A stretch of 8,462 nucleotides of DNA from DASSFZ01 sp036514635 (GCA_036514635.1 DATBWU010000407.1:1-8462); one strand, 5' to 3'. Shown: positions 1 to 6,980, numbered from the stretch's first letter. Numbers and translations: made by a program. Notes: generated by a model from the letters alone, not told the origin.

Positions 1-150
1 CAGCGGATTGGAATCGGACAAGCGGATAGAAACGGACGGCCATCCGCTCCCATCCGTTGGCCCGCGTCACGTCCGTTGCGGCCCGGTTGATCTACGAAGT
101 CGCAGAAACAGCCATCCGCTCCCATCCGTTTGTCCGCGTCACGTCCGTTG
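1..150. repeat. Three-copy 40-bp repeat cluster, one copy inverted
   Basis: Three 40-bp units are visible. Units 39-78 and 111-150 are direct copies identical at 38 of 40 positions. Unit 1-40 is the same element on the opposite strand, matching the reverse complement of 111-150 at 29 of 40 positions, and it overlaps the next unit by two bases. Read on the minus strand of the direct copies, each unit holds four CGGAY-like boxes at unit positions 4, 15, 23 and 33. Units 1-40 and 39-78 together could fold as a long imperfect hairpin. The 32 bases between the two direct copies are unrelated to the unit. The cluster may continue left of the window. Its function is unknown; an interspersed non-coding repeat family is the simplest reading. 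Confidence 0.75.
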
Positions 151-177
151 ACAACCTCCATTGGTTCATGCTACCAT
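148..177 (+). promoter_or_regulatory. Predicted sigma-70-type promoter of recJ
   Basis: A perfect TTGACA -35 box lies at 148-153. An 18-base spacer later comes TACCAT at 172-177 (4 of 6 matches to TATAAT), preceded by TGC, an extended -10 signature. Transcription would begin near 184, about 12 bases before the ATG at 196, giving a very short leader with no Shine-Dalgarno sequence. The first three bases of the -35 box are the last three of the 40-bp repeat copy at 111-150. This is a prediction from sequence only. Confidence 0.5.
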
Positions 178-195
178 ACACGCCAACCACATCCC

Positions 196-1956
196 ATGTC
201 TGGCGACCAACCATCAGCTCCCCCTCGCTTTAGCCGGTCGGACCAGCCCCTGCGCTTGAAAAAACGTTGGGATATTGCTCCGCGCGCGCCGAAGCCGCAT
301 TTTGACCGATTTCCCGATTTGCTCCCGTTGTGCGTCCAGGTTCTCTACAATCGCGGTCTGACCGAGCCGGATGCGGTTGCCGAATTCCTCAGCCCTGATC
401 CGCCGCCGAGCGATCCGTTTCGCCTCAGAGGCATGGGGGATGCCGTGATGCGCCTGCGCCGCGCCATCCTGACCGGCGAGCCGATCGTCGTCTACGGCGA
501 CTATGACGTGGATGGCGTCACGGCCACCGCGCTGCTGGTGCACACACTGTGCGGGCTGGGTGCGAACGTCTCCCCGTACATCCCCGACCGATTCGAAGAG
601 GGCTACGGCCTCAACGCCGGCGCGCTCGACAAACTTGCCGCGCAAGGCGCGCGGATCGTCGTGACCGTGGATTGCGGCGCGCGCGCGCTCGACGAGATCG
701 CGCACGGCAATCGGCTCGGCCTGGACATCATCGTCACCGATCATCACGAACCCGAAGGCGACCGCCTGCCGCCTGCTCTCGCGCTGATCAATCCCAGGCA
801 GCCCGGCTGCCCGTATCCCGATCAATCGCTGGCCGGTGTGGGACTGGCCTTCCGATTGGCGCAGGCGTTGGCCTGGGAGCTCGCCCGCGACGATCGGGCA
901 TTACCCTTCGCCATCGACGATCTGCTCGACCTCGTCGCGCTGGGAACCGTGGCCGATCTCGCGCCGCTGCTCGGCGAGAACCGGCACATGGTGCGGCGCG
1001 GCCTCGAGTTGATCAACGATCGCGCTCGACCGGGTATCGCCGCGCTGAGTGACGTGTCGGGCCTGGTCGCCGGGCGGATCGACACCGCCGCCATCGGCTA
1101 CTCGCTCGGCCCGCGCTTGAATGCCGCCGGTCGGGTCGAGCACGCCCGCGCCGCATACGACCTGCTGGCGAGCGACACCCGCGAGCGTGCGGCGCACTTC
1201 GCCGATCAACTCAACGAGCAGAACCGCGAGCGGCAGCGGCTCACGTCGGAGATGGTCGAGCAGGTGCTGGCGCAGGCGCTCGCCGCCGACTCCGATGCGC
1301 CGATCCTGTTCGCCGGCAGCAGCGAATTCTCATCGGGCGTGATCGGCCTAGCCGCCAGCCGCCTGGTTGAGATGCTCTATCGGCCGGCCGTCGTCGTGAG
1401 CATTAACGGCGACTCGGCGCGCGGATCGGCTCGCAGCATCCACCCGTTCCACATCACGCACGCGCTCGACGAGTGCCAAGACCTGCTGGTGAAGCACGGC
1501 GGTCACGCCGCCGCCGCCGGATTCACCGTGAAGGTCGATCGATTGGACGAATTAAGAGCCCGGCTCACGTCGATCGCCGCCGCGCAGCGCGACGCCGGCG
1601 ACTGGTCGCCTGCCCTGAAGGCCGATGCGCTCGTGCGGCTGGCGACGCTCACGCCGGAGATGCAAGCGCACCTGGCGCGGCTCGAACCGCACGGCACGGA
1701 CAACCCGCAGCCGGTGTTCGTCAGCCGCAACATTCGCGTGCGAGGCGCGCGGACGCTCAAAGACGGCGCGCATCTCAAGCTCACACTGATGGACGAGAAC
1801 GGTCGCTCCTGGGACGCCATCGCCTTTCGGATGGGCGACCGGCTGGCGCACCTGGCCGACACGATCGACATCGCCTACACGCTGGAAGTCAACGTCTGGA
1901 ACGGCGAAACGAAGTTGCAGTTGAACATCAAGGATTTGCAGTCGGGTCAGGCATGA
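196..1956 (+). CDS. recJ: Single-stranded-DNA-specific exonuclease RecJ
   Basis: RecJ degrades single-stranded DNA 5' to 3' in the cytoplasm, in recombinational repair, mismatch repair and stalled-fork processing. The 586-residue product is close to the E. coli length of 577. From the ATG at 196, the DHH phosphoesterase domain carries GDYDVDG (101-107), VTVDCG (156-161), DHH (182-184), GTVADL (250-255) and SLGPRLNAAGR (303-313). The DHHA1 nucleic-acid-binding domain has GGH at 435-437. An OB-fold-like tail runs from about 504 to 582. All metal-binding motifs look intact. The start at 196 is preferred over an in-frame TTG at 130, because 130 lies inside a 40-bp repeat and upstream of the predicted promoter; the family's KRW motif follows soon after 196. 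No clear Shine-Dalgarno precedes the ATG. The stop overlaps the epimerase start by 4 bp (ATGA), implying co-translation. Confidence 0.95.
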   Translation: MSGDQPSAPPRFSRSDQPLRLKKRWDIAPRAPKPHFDRFPDLLPLCVQVLYNRGLTEPDAVAEFLSPDPPPSDPFRLRGMGDAVMRLRRAILTGEPIVVYGDYDVDGVTATALLVHTLCGLGANVSPYIPDRFEEGYGLNAGALDKLAAQGARIVVTVDCGARALDEIAHGNRLGLDIIVTDHHEPEGDRLPPALALINPRQPGCPYPDQSLAGVGLAFRLAQALAWELARDDRALPFAIDDLLDLVALGTVADLAPLLGENRHMVRRGLELINDRARPGIAALSDVSGLVAGRIDTAAIGYSLGPRLNAAGRVEHARAAYDLLASDTRERAAHFADQLNEQNRERQRLTSEMVEQVLAQALAADSDAPILFAGSSEFSSGVIGLAASRLVEMLYRPAVVVSINGDSARGSARSIHPFHITHALDECQDLLVKHGGHAAAAGFTVKVDRLDELRARLTSIAAAQRDAGDWSPALKADALVRLATLTPEMQAHLARLEPHGTDNPQPVFVSRNIRVRGARTLKDGAHLKLTLMDENGRSWDAIAFRMGDRLAHLADTIDIAYTLEVNVWNGETKLQLNIKDLQSGQA

Positions 1957-2903
1957 AAATCCTCGTCACGGGCGGAGCCGGCTTCATCGGCAGCCACGTC
2001 GCGGAGCGGCTGTTGAAGCGCGGCGATCACGTCGTCGTGCTCGACAATTTCAACGACTACTACAGTCCGGCGCGCAAGCGGGCCAACGCCGCGATCGTCG
2101 CCGCGTACCCCCAGGCGAAGGTCGTCGAGGCCGACATTCGCGACGCCGCTACGATCGACACGCTGTTTGCCGAGGAGAAGTTTGACCGGATCGCCCACAT
2201 CGCGGCGATGGCGAATGTGCGCTACTCGCTCAAGCAGCCTGCCCTTTATTTCGACGTGAACCTGCGCGGCACGCACAACCTGCTCGAAGCCGCGCGCCAA
2301 CATGGGGTGTCGCATTTCATCTTCGCCTCGACCTCCAGCGTGTATGGCCGCACCGACAAAATCCCGTTCGTCGAAACCGACCCGACCGACAGGCCGCTGG
2401 CACCCTACCCGGCCAGCAAGAAGGCCGGCGAAGTGCTGGCGCACGCTTATCACATCGCCTACGGCTTGAAGTGCCGCGTGCTGCGCCTGTTCAACGTGTA
2501 TGGCCCGCGCGGGCGACCCGACATGACGCCGTTCCTGTTCACCGAGCGTCTGTTGCGCGGCGAGCCGATCACCGTCTTCGACGAAGGCCGGCCGCAGCGC
2601 GATTGGACGTACATCGACGATACCGTCGCCGGCGTGATCGCCGCGATCGAGGCCGACTTCGACTACGAGATTTTCAACCTGGGACGCGGCCAGCCGGTGG
2701 TGCTGAGCGATTTCATCCGCGTGATTGAATCGCTGACCGGCAAGCAGGCGATCGTCCAGCCCGGCCCGTTGCCCGACACCGAGCCGATGATCACGTATTC
2801 GGACACCTCGAAGGCGGCGCGCTGGCTGGGCTATCAGCCGCGTGTGTCGCTGCCCGATGGCCTGGCGCGCTTTTATGAATGGTACAAGGCGAATGTGGAA
2901 TGA
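1953..2903 (+). CDS. NAD-dependent nucleotide-sugar epimerase, probably UDP-glucuronate 4-epimerase
   Basis: This 316-residue protein is an extended short-chain dehydrogenase/reductase. It probably inverts C4 of a UDP-sugar in the cytoplasm through a transient NAD-bound keto intermediate, supplying precursors for surface polysaccharide. Visible features are the N-terminal Rossmann motif GGAGFIG (7-13), the Ser pair before VYG (128-129), the catalytic Y152-xxx-K156 within YPASKK, GRPDM (187-191), and a later RDWTYIDD motif. The DNFNDYYSPARKRAN segment after the second strand and the GRPDM context resemble UDP-glucuronate 4-epimerases more than GalE, but UDP-glucose 4-epimerase or a dehydratase cannot be excluded. 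The ATG overlaps the recJ stop, so it is probably expressed from the recJ promoter. The last codons and the TGA lie in the heptamer array beginning at 2891. Length is normal for the family. Confidence 0.88.
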   Translation: MKILVTGGAGFIGSHVAERLLKRGDHVVVLDNFNDYYSPARKRANAAIVAAYPQAKVVEADIRDAATIDTLFAEEKFDRIAHIAAMANVRYSLKQPALYFDVNLRGTHNLLEAARQHGVSHFIFASTSSVYGRTDKIPFVETDPTDRPLAPYPASKKAGEVLAHAYHIAYGLKCRVLRLFNVYGPRGRPDMTPFLFTERLLRGEPITVFDEGRPQRDWTYIDDTVAGVIAAIEADFDYEIFNLGRGQPVVLSDFIRVIESLTGKQAIVQPGPLPDTEPMITYSDTSKAARWLGYQPRVSLPDGLARFYEWYKANVE

Positions 2904-2960
2904 TGAATGCAGAATGTAGAATGTAGAATGTAGAATGTAGAATGCAGAATGCGGAATGAC
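2891..2960 (+). repeat. Tandem heptanucleotide array (GAATGNN x10)
   Basis: Ten consecutive 7-base units each begin GAATG. The last two bases are TG, AT, CA, TA, TA, TA, TA, CA, CG and AC in order. The four central units are identical (GAATGTA). The array begins inside the epimerase gene, contains its TGA in the second unit, fills the whole gap, and contains the ATG at 2949 chosen for the next gene. Because seven is not a multiple of three, ATGs fall in all frames; in the central units each ATG is followed directly by TAG. Such arrays can slip in replication. Any role in translation or termination is speculative. Confidence 0.9.
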
Positions 2961-4610
2961 CGACATCTTTTGTACCCCCATACCTCCACATTTTCATTAC
3001 TACTCGCGCTAGCGGCGATTATCGTCTCAACAATCAACGTCGTCTTCGCTCAGGCCGTCCCGCCCGATTCGCGCTTCGGAGCCGTGGAGGCTTTTCGCGC
3101 GCCGAAGGAAGCGGCCGAGCTGGGCATCGGTTGGGAGCGCGCGGTCTTTCTGTGGAGCGAGTTGCAGCCGAACCGCCCCGACGAGTGGAACATCTTTCAC
3201 TTCGAGGATGGCTGGCTGGCCGAAGCCACGGCGCAGGGCCGGCAGATGGTCGGTCTGATCGAAGGCACGCCCACCTGGGCGACGGATGGGCCGCCGGGCG
3301 CGGGTGTGCCGCGCGGGCTGTATCTGCCGATCGACGATCCGGGCAACCTGTGGGCGACGTTCGTCCGCACGATCGTCCGCCGCTACGCCGGGCGCATCGA
3401 TCACTGGATCATCTGGAACGAGCCGGACATCGTACCGCCGGAATACGGCGCGCAGTGGGAAGGCTCGGTCGCCGACTTCGTGCAGCTGATGAAGGTGGCG
3501 TATCTCGTCGCCAGGCAGGAGAATCCCAACGCTGTCATCCACTTTCCGGGCCTCACCTACTGGCATGACGCGGTCTATGGCCGGCCACTCTACCTGCAAC
3601 GCTACCTCGACGAAGCGCGCAAAGACCCCGACGCCGCCGCGCACGACTTCTACTTCGACGCGATCTCGTTGCACATTTACTTCACCACCGACTCCATCTA
3701 CGACATCACCGCGACGTTCGCCGACCTGCTGCGGAGCAACGGGCTGACGCAGCCCATCTGGATCAACGAGACCAACGCGCCGCCCTACGACGATCCGCTC
3801 AACCCGTGGACGATTCCCGACTGGAAGATCACGCTCGATCAGCAAGCGGGTTTCATCGTGCAGGCGTTCGCGGAAGGGCTGGCTGCCGGAGCGCAGCGCA
3901 TCGCCGTGTACAAGATGATGGATGTCCCGCCGTACCCGCCCGGCTACGAGCCATACGGCCTGGTGCGTGCCGACGGCACACGGCGGCCCGCCTTCGAGGC
4001 AATGCGCGCCGTCATCACGCACTTCTCCGGCACGCGCGCGGCGGGCATGGATCGCACGGCAGAGCGCAGCATCGTCACGCTCGATCGCGGCGACAAGACG
4101 ACGCGCGTGCTGTGGGCGCGCAGCAACGCCAGTGTCAACGTGACGCTGCCCGCGCTCGCGTCACAGGCGACGCTCGTCACGCACCTGGGCGAGACGAAAA
4201 CCATCACCTCGACCGGCGGTGTGTATCAACTGACACTGCCTGCCGCGCAGTGCGACACGCTGCACGGCTGCGCCGTCGGTGGAGCGCCGTTGATCGTCGT
4301 CGAGGACGCGCCTGCTGATGCCGCCTTCCAGCCGCAAGCGACCTTCGCGCCGCCGCCCACGCACACGCCATCCCCGACCGTGACGAACACGTCCGCGCCA
4401 ACGCCGACGGGCACACCGACTCCCACGCCGACACACACACCCACACCTGCGCCGACAAACACGCCGGTGCCGACACCTGTCTCAGCGCAGGCATCGGCTA
4501 CAGATGACATCTCTTCGATTTCAGGGCTTCTGGTTCTGGGGCTTGCGATTGGGATGACGGTGATCGCGTGGGCCACGCGCCGCAGGCAGGACAAGGTGCA
4601 ACCGAAGTAA
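2949..4610 (+). CDS. Exported, membrane-anchored glycoside hydrolase-like protein (clan GH-A type)
   Basis: The 553-residue product has an N-terminal signal sequence (hydrophobic core about 15-33, likely cleavage after A34). A TIM-barrel-like catalytic region follows at about 40-385. Clan GH-A landmarks are IIWNEPD with the putative acid/base E158 and PIWINETNAP with the putative nucleophile E274, so a retaining glycosidase is likely. A beta-rich region (about 386-455) holds a Cys pair in CDTLHGC. A 48-residue Thr/Pro linker (467-514), one transmembrane helix (524-542) and a basic tail (RRRQDKVQPK) complete it. This layout places the enzyme outside the cell, tethered by its C-terminus. The substrate cannot be read from sequence; GH39- or GH5-like families are the nearest guess. 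The start is uncertain: the ATG sits in the heptamer array without a Shine-Dalgarno, but it keeps two arginines before the signal core. No separate promoter is seen, so readthrough from recJ-epimerase is possible. Confidence 0.8.
   Translation: MRNDRHLLYPHTSTFSLLLALAAIIVSTINVVFAQAVPPDSRFGAVEAFRAPKEAAELGIGWERAVFLWSELQPNRPDEWNIFHFEDGWLAEATAQGRQMVGLIEGTPTWATDGPPGAGVPRGLYLPIDDPGNLWATFVRTIVRRYAGRIDHWIIWNEPDIVPPEYGAQWEGSVADFVQLMKVAYLVARQENPNAVIHFPGLTYWHDAVYGRPLYLQRYLDEARKDPDAAAHDFYFDAISLHIYFTTDSIYDITATFADLLRSNGLTQPIWINETNAPPYDDPLNPWTIPDWKITLDQQAGFIVQAFAEGLAAGAQRIAVYKMMDVPPYPPGYEPYGLVRADGTRRPAFEAMRAVITHFSGTRAAGMDRTAERSIVTLDRGDKTTRVLWARSNASVNVTLPALASQATLVTHLGETKTITSTGGVYQLTLPAAQCDTLHGCAVGGAPLIVVEDAPADAAFQPQATFAPPPTHTPSPTVTNTSAPTPTGTPTPTPTHTPTPAPTNTPVPTPVSAQASATDDISSISGLLVLGLAIGMTVIAWATRRRQDKVQPK
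4347..4490 (+). repeat. Low-complexity Thr/Pro linker-coding stretch
   Basis: This stretch consists mainly of alternating ACN and CCN codons with a few Ala, Ser, His and Asn codons. It encodes the 48-residue spacer between the hydrolase domains and the membrane helix. Short internal repeats such as ACGCCGACA and CACACGCC make it prone to slippage. Linkers of this kind are typical of exported surface proteins and may be O-glycosylated; that is family knowledge, not visible here. Confidence 0.7.
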
Positions 4611-4618
4611 TACCAACC

Positions 4619-4634
4619 GCAGAGGACACAGAGG
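4619..4634. repeat. Short GCAGAGGACACAGAGG intergenic motif
   Basis: The motif is a partial tandem of CAGAGGACA followed by CAGAGG, sitting 8 bases after the hydrolase stop. It lies in the 68-base gap between two convergent genes. Similar CACAGAGGACACAGAGG strings recur between genes in many bacterial genomes, from memory. No hairpin followed by a T-run was found here, so it is not called a terminator. Confidence 0.35.
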
Positions 4635-4678
4635 CTTCCACGAGCGCTATCTACACGCTTTGCGGCACTCGCTTATGA

Positions 4679-5512
4679 CTACCAAGAAGATGCAATAGTG
4701 ACAAACTCTGCCAAGTCGATCAATTGATTGAGTCGCCCGTTGAGACCGCACACCTCAACAACAGCCACTTTGTGTACATGAACAACGCCGTCCACACAAG
4801 AATCATCAAGCATTTTGTTTAGACGTGAAGGATCATATTCATTGGTTATCATGTAGTATGGCAGATCACGGCGAGTCTGTCGGTAAATTCGCGCGTAGGC
4901 TGCTTTATAGACAGGGCATTCGTTTGTGATGTCACTCAAACGATCATGTCGTACACCCCACTTGGCTGAGACAATCGCCCGTGGAATATCGCTCTGTCGG
5001 GCAAGCAGATCAATTCGGGGTGTGCCACTCCGGCCAGGGAACTTTATCCCTGGAAAGATGATGGTAGCATCGACTTCAGTTTCATAGGACACCGGAGCAG
5101 TGCCGAACTTTTCCAAAACATGTTTGATTAGTCCTGCGAAAGCGATGCCCAAAGTGTTTTGGCGCTGCATCCCATCATAGGCAGGTTGCTTCATAAGCAA
5201 GTCAGTCTTGTGTGGCACATCATTAACCGAACATCCTAATTGCGCTGCCAAGTAACCGTTGAGGGCTTGTGCACGTTTTTGCCAGGCGTTGGGCTTGGTC
5301 CAAGAACGCTTCTTGGCGGGCGAAGCTGGACGCAACTTGTCAGCGTCGATGAGATGCGGCAAATCGGTGAAGCTCAACCAATTGACTGGTTCATACCATA
5401 AAAGCGCTTGGTAGATTCCTAACCATGCCGTAGCAAGGTTCAGTCCAGATGGATACTCAGCTTTCTCAAAAACGGCAATAGCATCCTCAACAGTTTGCTC
5501 ACGAGTCGGCAT
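4679..5512 (-). CDS. Type II restriction endonuclease, CCGG-family PD-(D/E)XK (BsaWI/Cfr10I-like)
   Basis: This 277-residue protein is probably the nuclease of a restriction-modification pair, cutting unmodified foreign DNA. The active-site region reads TPRIDLLA (D168), then VSAKWGVRHDRL (S182, K184, R188, D190, R191), then TNECP (E198). The lysine and glutamate are separated by exactly 13 residues. That is the migrated-glutamate arrangement known for Cfr10I, Bse634I and NgoMIV, which cut sites with a CCGG core. SxKW-x2-R-x-DR especially recalls NgoMIV- and BsaWI-type enzymes. Recognition of a CCGG-containing site is inference; the exact site cannot be read. The ATG overlaps the methyltransferase end by 14 bp, and AGAGGG (plus-strand 5520-5525) lies 7 bases upstream as a Shine-Dalgarno. 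The frame is intact. GC is low, about 30-47% in sampled lines, unlike the flanking genes. Confidence 0.75.
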   Translation of the reverse strand: MPTREQTVEDAIAVFEKAEYPSGLNLATAWLGIYQALLWYEPVNWLSFTDLPHLIDADKLRPASPAKKRSWTKPNAWQKRAQALNGYLAAQLGCSVNDVPHKTDLLMKQPAYDGMQRQNTLGIAFAGLIKHVLEKFGTAPVSYETEVDATIIFPGIKFPGRSGTPRIDLLARQSDIPRAIVSAKWGVRHDRLSDITNECPVYKAAYARIYRQTRRDLPYYMITNEYDPSRLNKMLDDSCVDGVVHVHKVAVVEVCGLNGRLNQLIDLAEFVTIASSW

Positions 5513-6923
5513 GTGGTTTCCCTCTGTAGGGTTGGGGTTTCAAGAGACCAATTACGTACTCTTCGTGCATTCGCTGCTCGATCACCGAGTCAGTTTTCTT
5601 GCCAAAACGAGCGGGCATCATTCGTTTGTTGCGATCTAGAACTCGTTGCACCACTCCGACCACGTCGAATCCGAGACTGGCGGCAATATCGGCTAGACAA
5701 TAGTGAGTCTGAACGTCAATGCCACGCATGACAGATGTACCCACTACAATCACAGCTGGTGAATCGCCGTGGAGAACGCGATACATTTCGGCAAGCACGG
5801 CCCGCATTTCAGCAAAGTATTTATACAGGATGGCAGCCTTCTTGACGTCACGTTCCTTGAGGCGGTCAACTATTAGCGCAGGCCCATTGGGAAGCGCTGC
5901 GGTATGAAGATTGCCGACACGTTCCGATCCGATGTATTCGGAGCGCAACTCAGTCAAATCCTCTATAGACTCACCTAACCACACCAACGAAAACTTGTGG
6001 GCACGCATATAGTCTATGGCATTGGCGTAGGGCGGCGAAGTGACGATGAGGTCAACAACCTCATCCTGAAACGGCATAGAGCGCGCATCGCCCGTCAAAG
6101 GAGCCGCCATGATGCTGCTTTCCTTGAGTTCTGCAATGCTAGCGAGATTCTTGCGCAATCGAAGTGAGAATTGCTCGAGTGCATTCTTGGGCACTTTAGT
6201 TGAATCCAAATGAGGGCGGCTGTGAGCCAAATCGCGTGCACGCGAAACGCCGCCTGATTTCGTCACAATAATGGCTGAGAACGTCAGTTCAAGAAAACGG
6301 CGCTCCGGCGTGTCTGATACGTCTTGGATCGCCAGCACTAGTGCCATCAATTCACGCTGCGTTGCTGGTAGGAACCAATAATCAACGAATGCCTTTGTGC
6401 GCTCGTCGAACAGTTTGGTAATGCTTCGCTCAATCGTCTTTCCATTCTTAAATAACAAAGCATTTGCCCGTGAAATCACCTTATGTCCAATGTCCCGCAA
6501 CTTGTCAACGTCAAGCGGTGCTGTCTTCACATGACTCAGTTTCAGAGCTAATGGATCGAGATCCAAGCCGACGCCCCGTCGCCCTTCGAGTAGAGCCTCG
6601 ACCACCGCTGTCCCCGATCCCATCATGGGATCAAGGACAACATCACCAGGAACGGTTAAGCCACGAATGAAGGCACGCGGCAATTGTGGCGGAAACTTTG
6701 CTGCAAATGCATGGAGAGCATGTGAGGCGTATCCGCTATTCTCACCGTGAAAGTTTAGCTCACCTTCGAGCAGAGTAGCCAGTCTCTCGCGTTTGCTCAG
6801 TTCACGCCGAACGCGGACTAAGACATCGGGCTCCGACAATGGTGCAACATCGAAGGCAAAGAGCTTGAGCTGCTCTCTGAGCGTATCTAACGACCCGAGC
6901 TCGGCTGAACGTGTCGAGATCAT
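5499..6923 (-). CDS. DNA amino-methyltransferase (N4-cytosine or N6-adenine) of the restriction-modification pair
   Basis: This 474-residue S-adenosylmethionine-dependent methyltransferase presumably protects host DNA at the partner endonuclease's site. A motif-X-like segment, HAFAAKFPPQLPRAFI, runs from about 71 to 86. The SAM-binding motif I is DPMMGSGT (98-105), followed by GVGLDLDP (117-124). The catalytic motif IV is TSPPY (295-299). TSPPY is usual among N4-cytosine enzymes, so m4C is the leading guess, but N6-adenine is possible. Motif I precedes motif IV with about 190 residues between them; that middle part, including SRARDLAHSRP (227-237), may hold target recognition. This order differs from most TSPPY enzymes, in which IV comes first. 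It is the first gene of the operon and overlaps the endonuclease gene by 14 bp. AAGGGA (near 6928-6933) provides a Shine-Dalgarno. GC is 40-50% in sampled lines. Confidence 0.88.
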   Translation of the reverse strand: MISTRSAELGSLDTLREQLKLFAFDVAPLSEPDVLVRVRRELSKRERLATLLEGELNFHGENSGYASHALHAFAAKFPPQLPRAFIRGLTVPGDVVLDPMMGSGTAVVEALLEGRRGVGLDLDPLALKLSHVKTAPLDVDKLRDIGHKVISRANALLFKNGKTIERSITKLFDERTKAFVDYWFLPATQRELMALVLAIQDVSDTPERRFLELTFSAIIVTKSGGVSRARDLAHSRPHLDSTKVPKNALEQFSLRLRKNLASIAELKESSIMAAPLTGDARSMPFQDEVVDLIVTSPPYANAIDYMRAHKFSLVWLGESIEDLTELRSEYIGSERVGNLHTAALPNGPALIVDRLKERDVKKAAILYKYFAEMRAVLAEMYRVLHGDSPAVIVVGTSVMRGIDVQTHYCLADIAASLGFDVVGVVQRVLDRNKRMMPARFGKKTDSVIEQRMHEEYVIGLLKPQPYRGKPHADS

Positions 6924-6926
6924 TCT

Positions 6927-6934
6927 GTCCCTTC
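6927..6934 (-). promoter_or_regulatory. Ribosome binding site of the methyltransferase
   Basis: On the minus strand GAAGGGAC precedes the ATG with only a few intervening bases, a reasonable Shine-Dalgarno. It supports 6923 as the true start. No alternative upstream start with a better site is seen. Confidence 0.5.
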
Positions 6935-6974
6935 GATAGAGGTATGGTCTTGCTAATAAGGCTGGGCCTCCCCC

Positions 6975-6980
6975 ATTATA
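6975..6980 (-). promoter_or_regulatory. Candidate -10 box for the restriction-modification operon
   Basis: On the minus strand a perfect TATAAT lies here, about 52 bases upstream of the methyltransferase ATG, giving an expected leader of about 45 bases. No TTGACA-like -35 box is found at 16-18 base spacing; the hexamers there read GTGCGT, AGTGCG or CAGTGC. There is also no TG extension. The promoter may therefore be weak, activator-dependent or coincidental. The surrounding gap (6924-7063) holds no gene and no convincing terminator. Confidence 0.4.

Noticed and set aside
130..195. N-terminal extension of RecJ from a TTG at 130
   Set aside because: It lies inside a 40-bp repeat copy and spans the predicted -35 and -10 boxes. 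The sequence is unlike RecJ N-termini, and the ATG at 196 gives a normal family length.
2891..2960. CRISPR-like or phase-variable coding repeat
   Set aside because: Units are contiguous 7-mers with no spacers, so this is not CRISPR. The array's last ATG keeps the same frame to the hydrolase whatever the copy number, so classic frame-switching phase variation is not supported.
1947..2981. Long minus-strand open frame opposite the epimerase, including repeated FYILHST-like residues
   Set aside because: It is the shadow of a clearly conserved plus-strand epimerase. The repeated residues are merely the heptamer array translated, a common source of spurious proteins.
3027..4022. Minus-strand 331-codon open frame opposite the hydrolase
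   Set aside because: GC-rich coding DNA gives long antisense frames. The plus strand carries signal peptide, catalytic motifs, linker and anchor in one coherent frame; the minus product shows no recognisable motif.
4611..4678. Bidirectional terminator between the convergent genes
   Set aside because: Only weak pairing (CGAGCG with CACTCG-like bases) and no T-run were found, so no intrinsic terminator can be supported.
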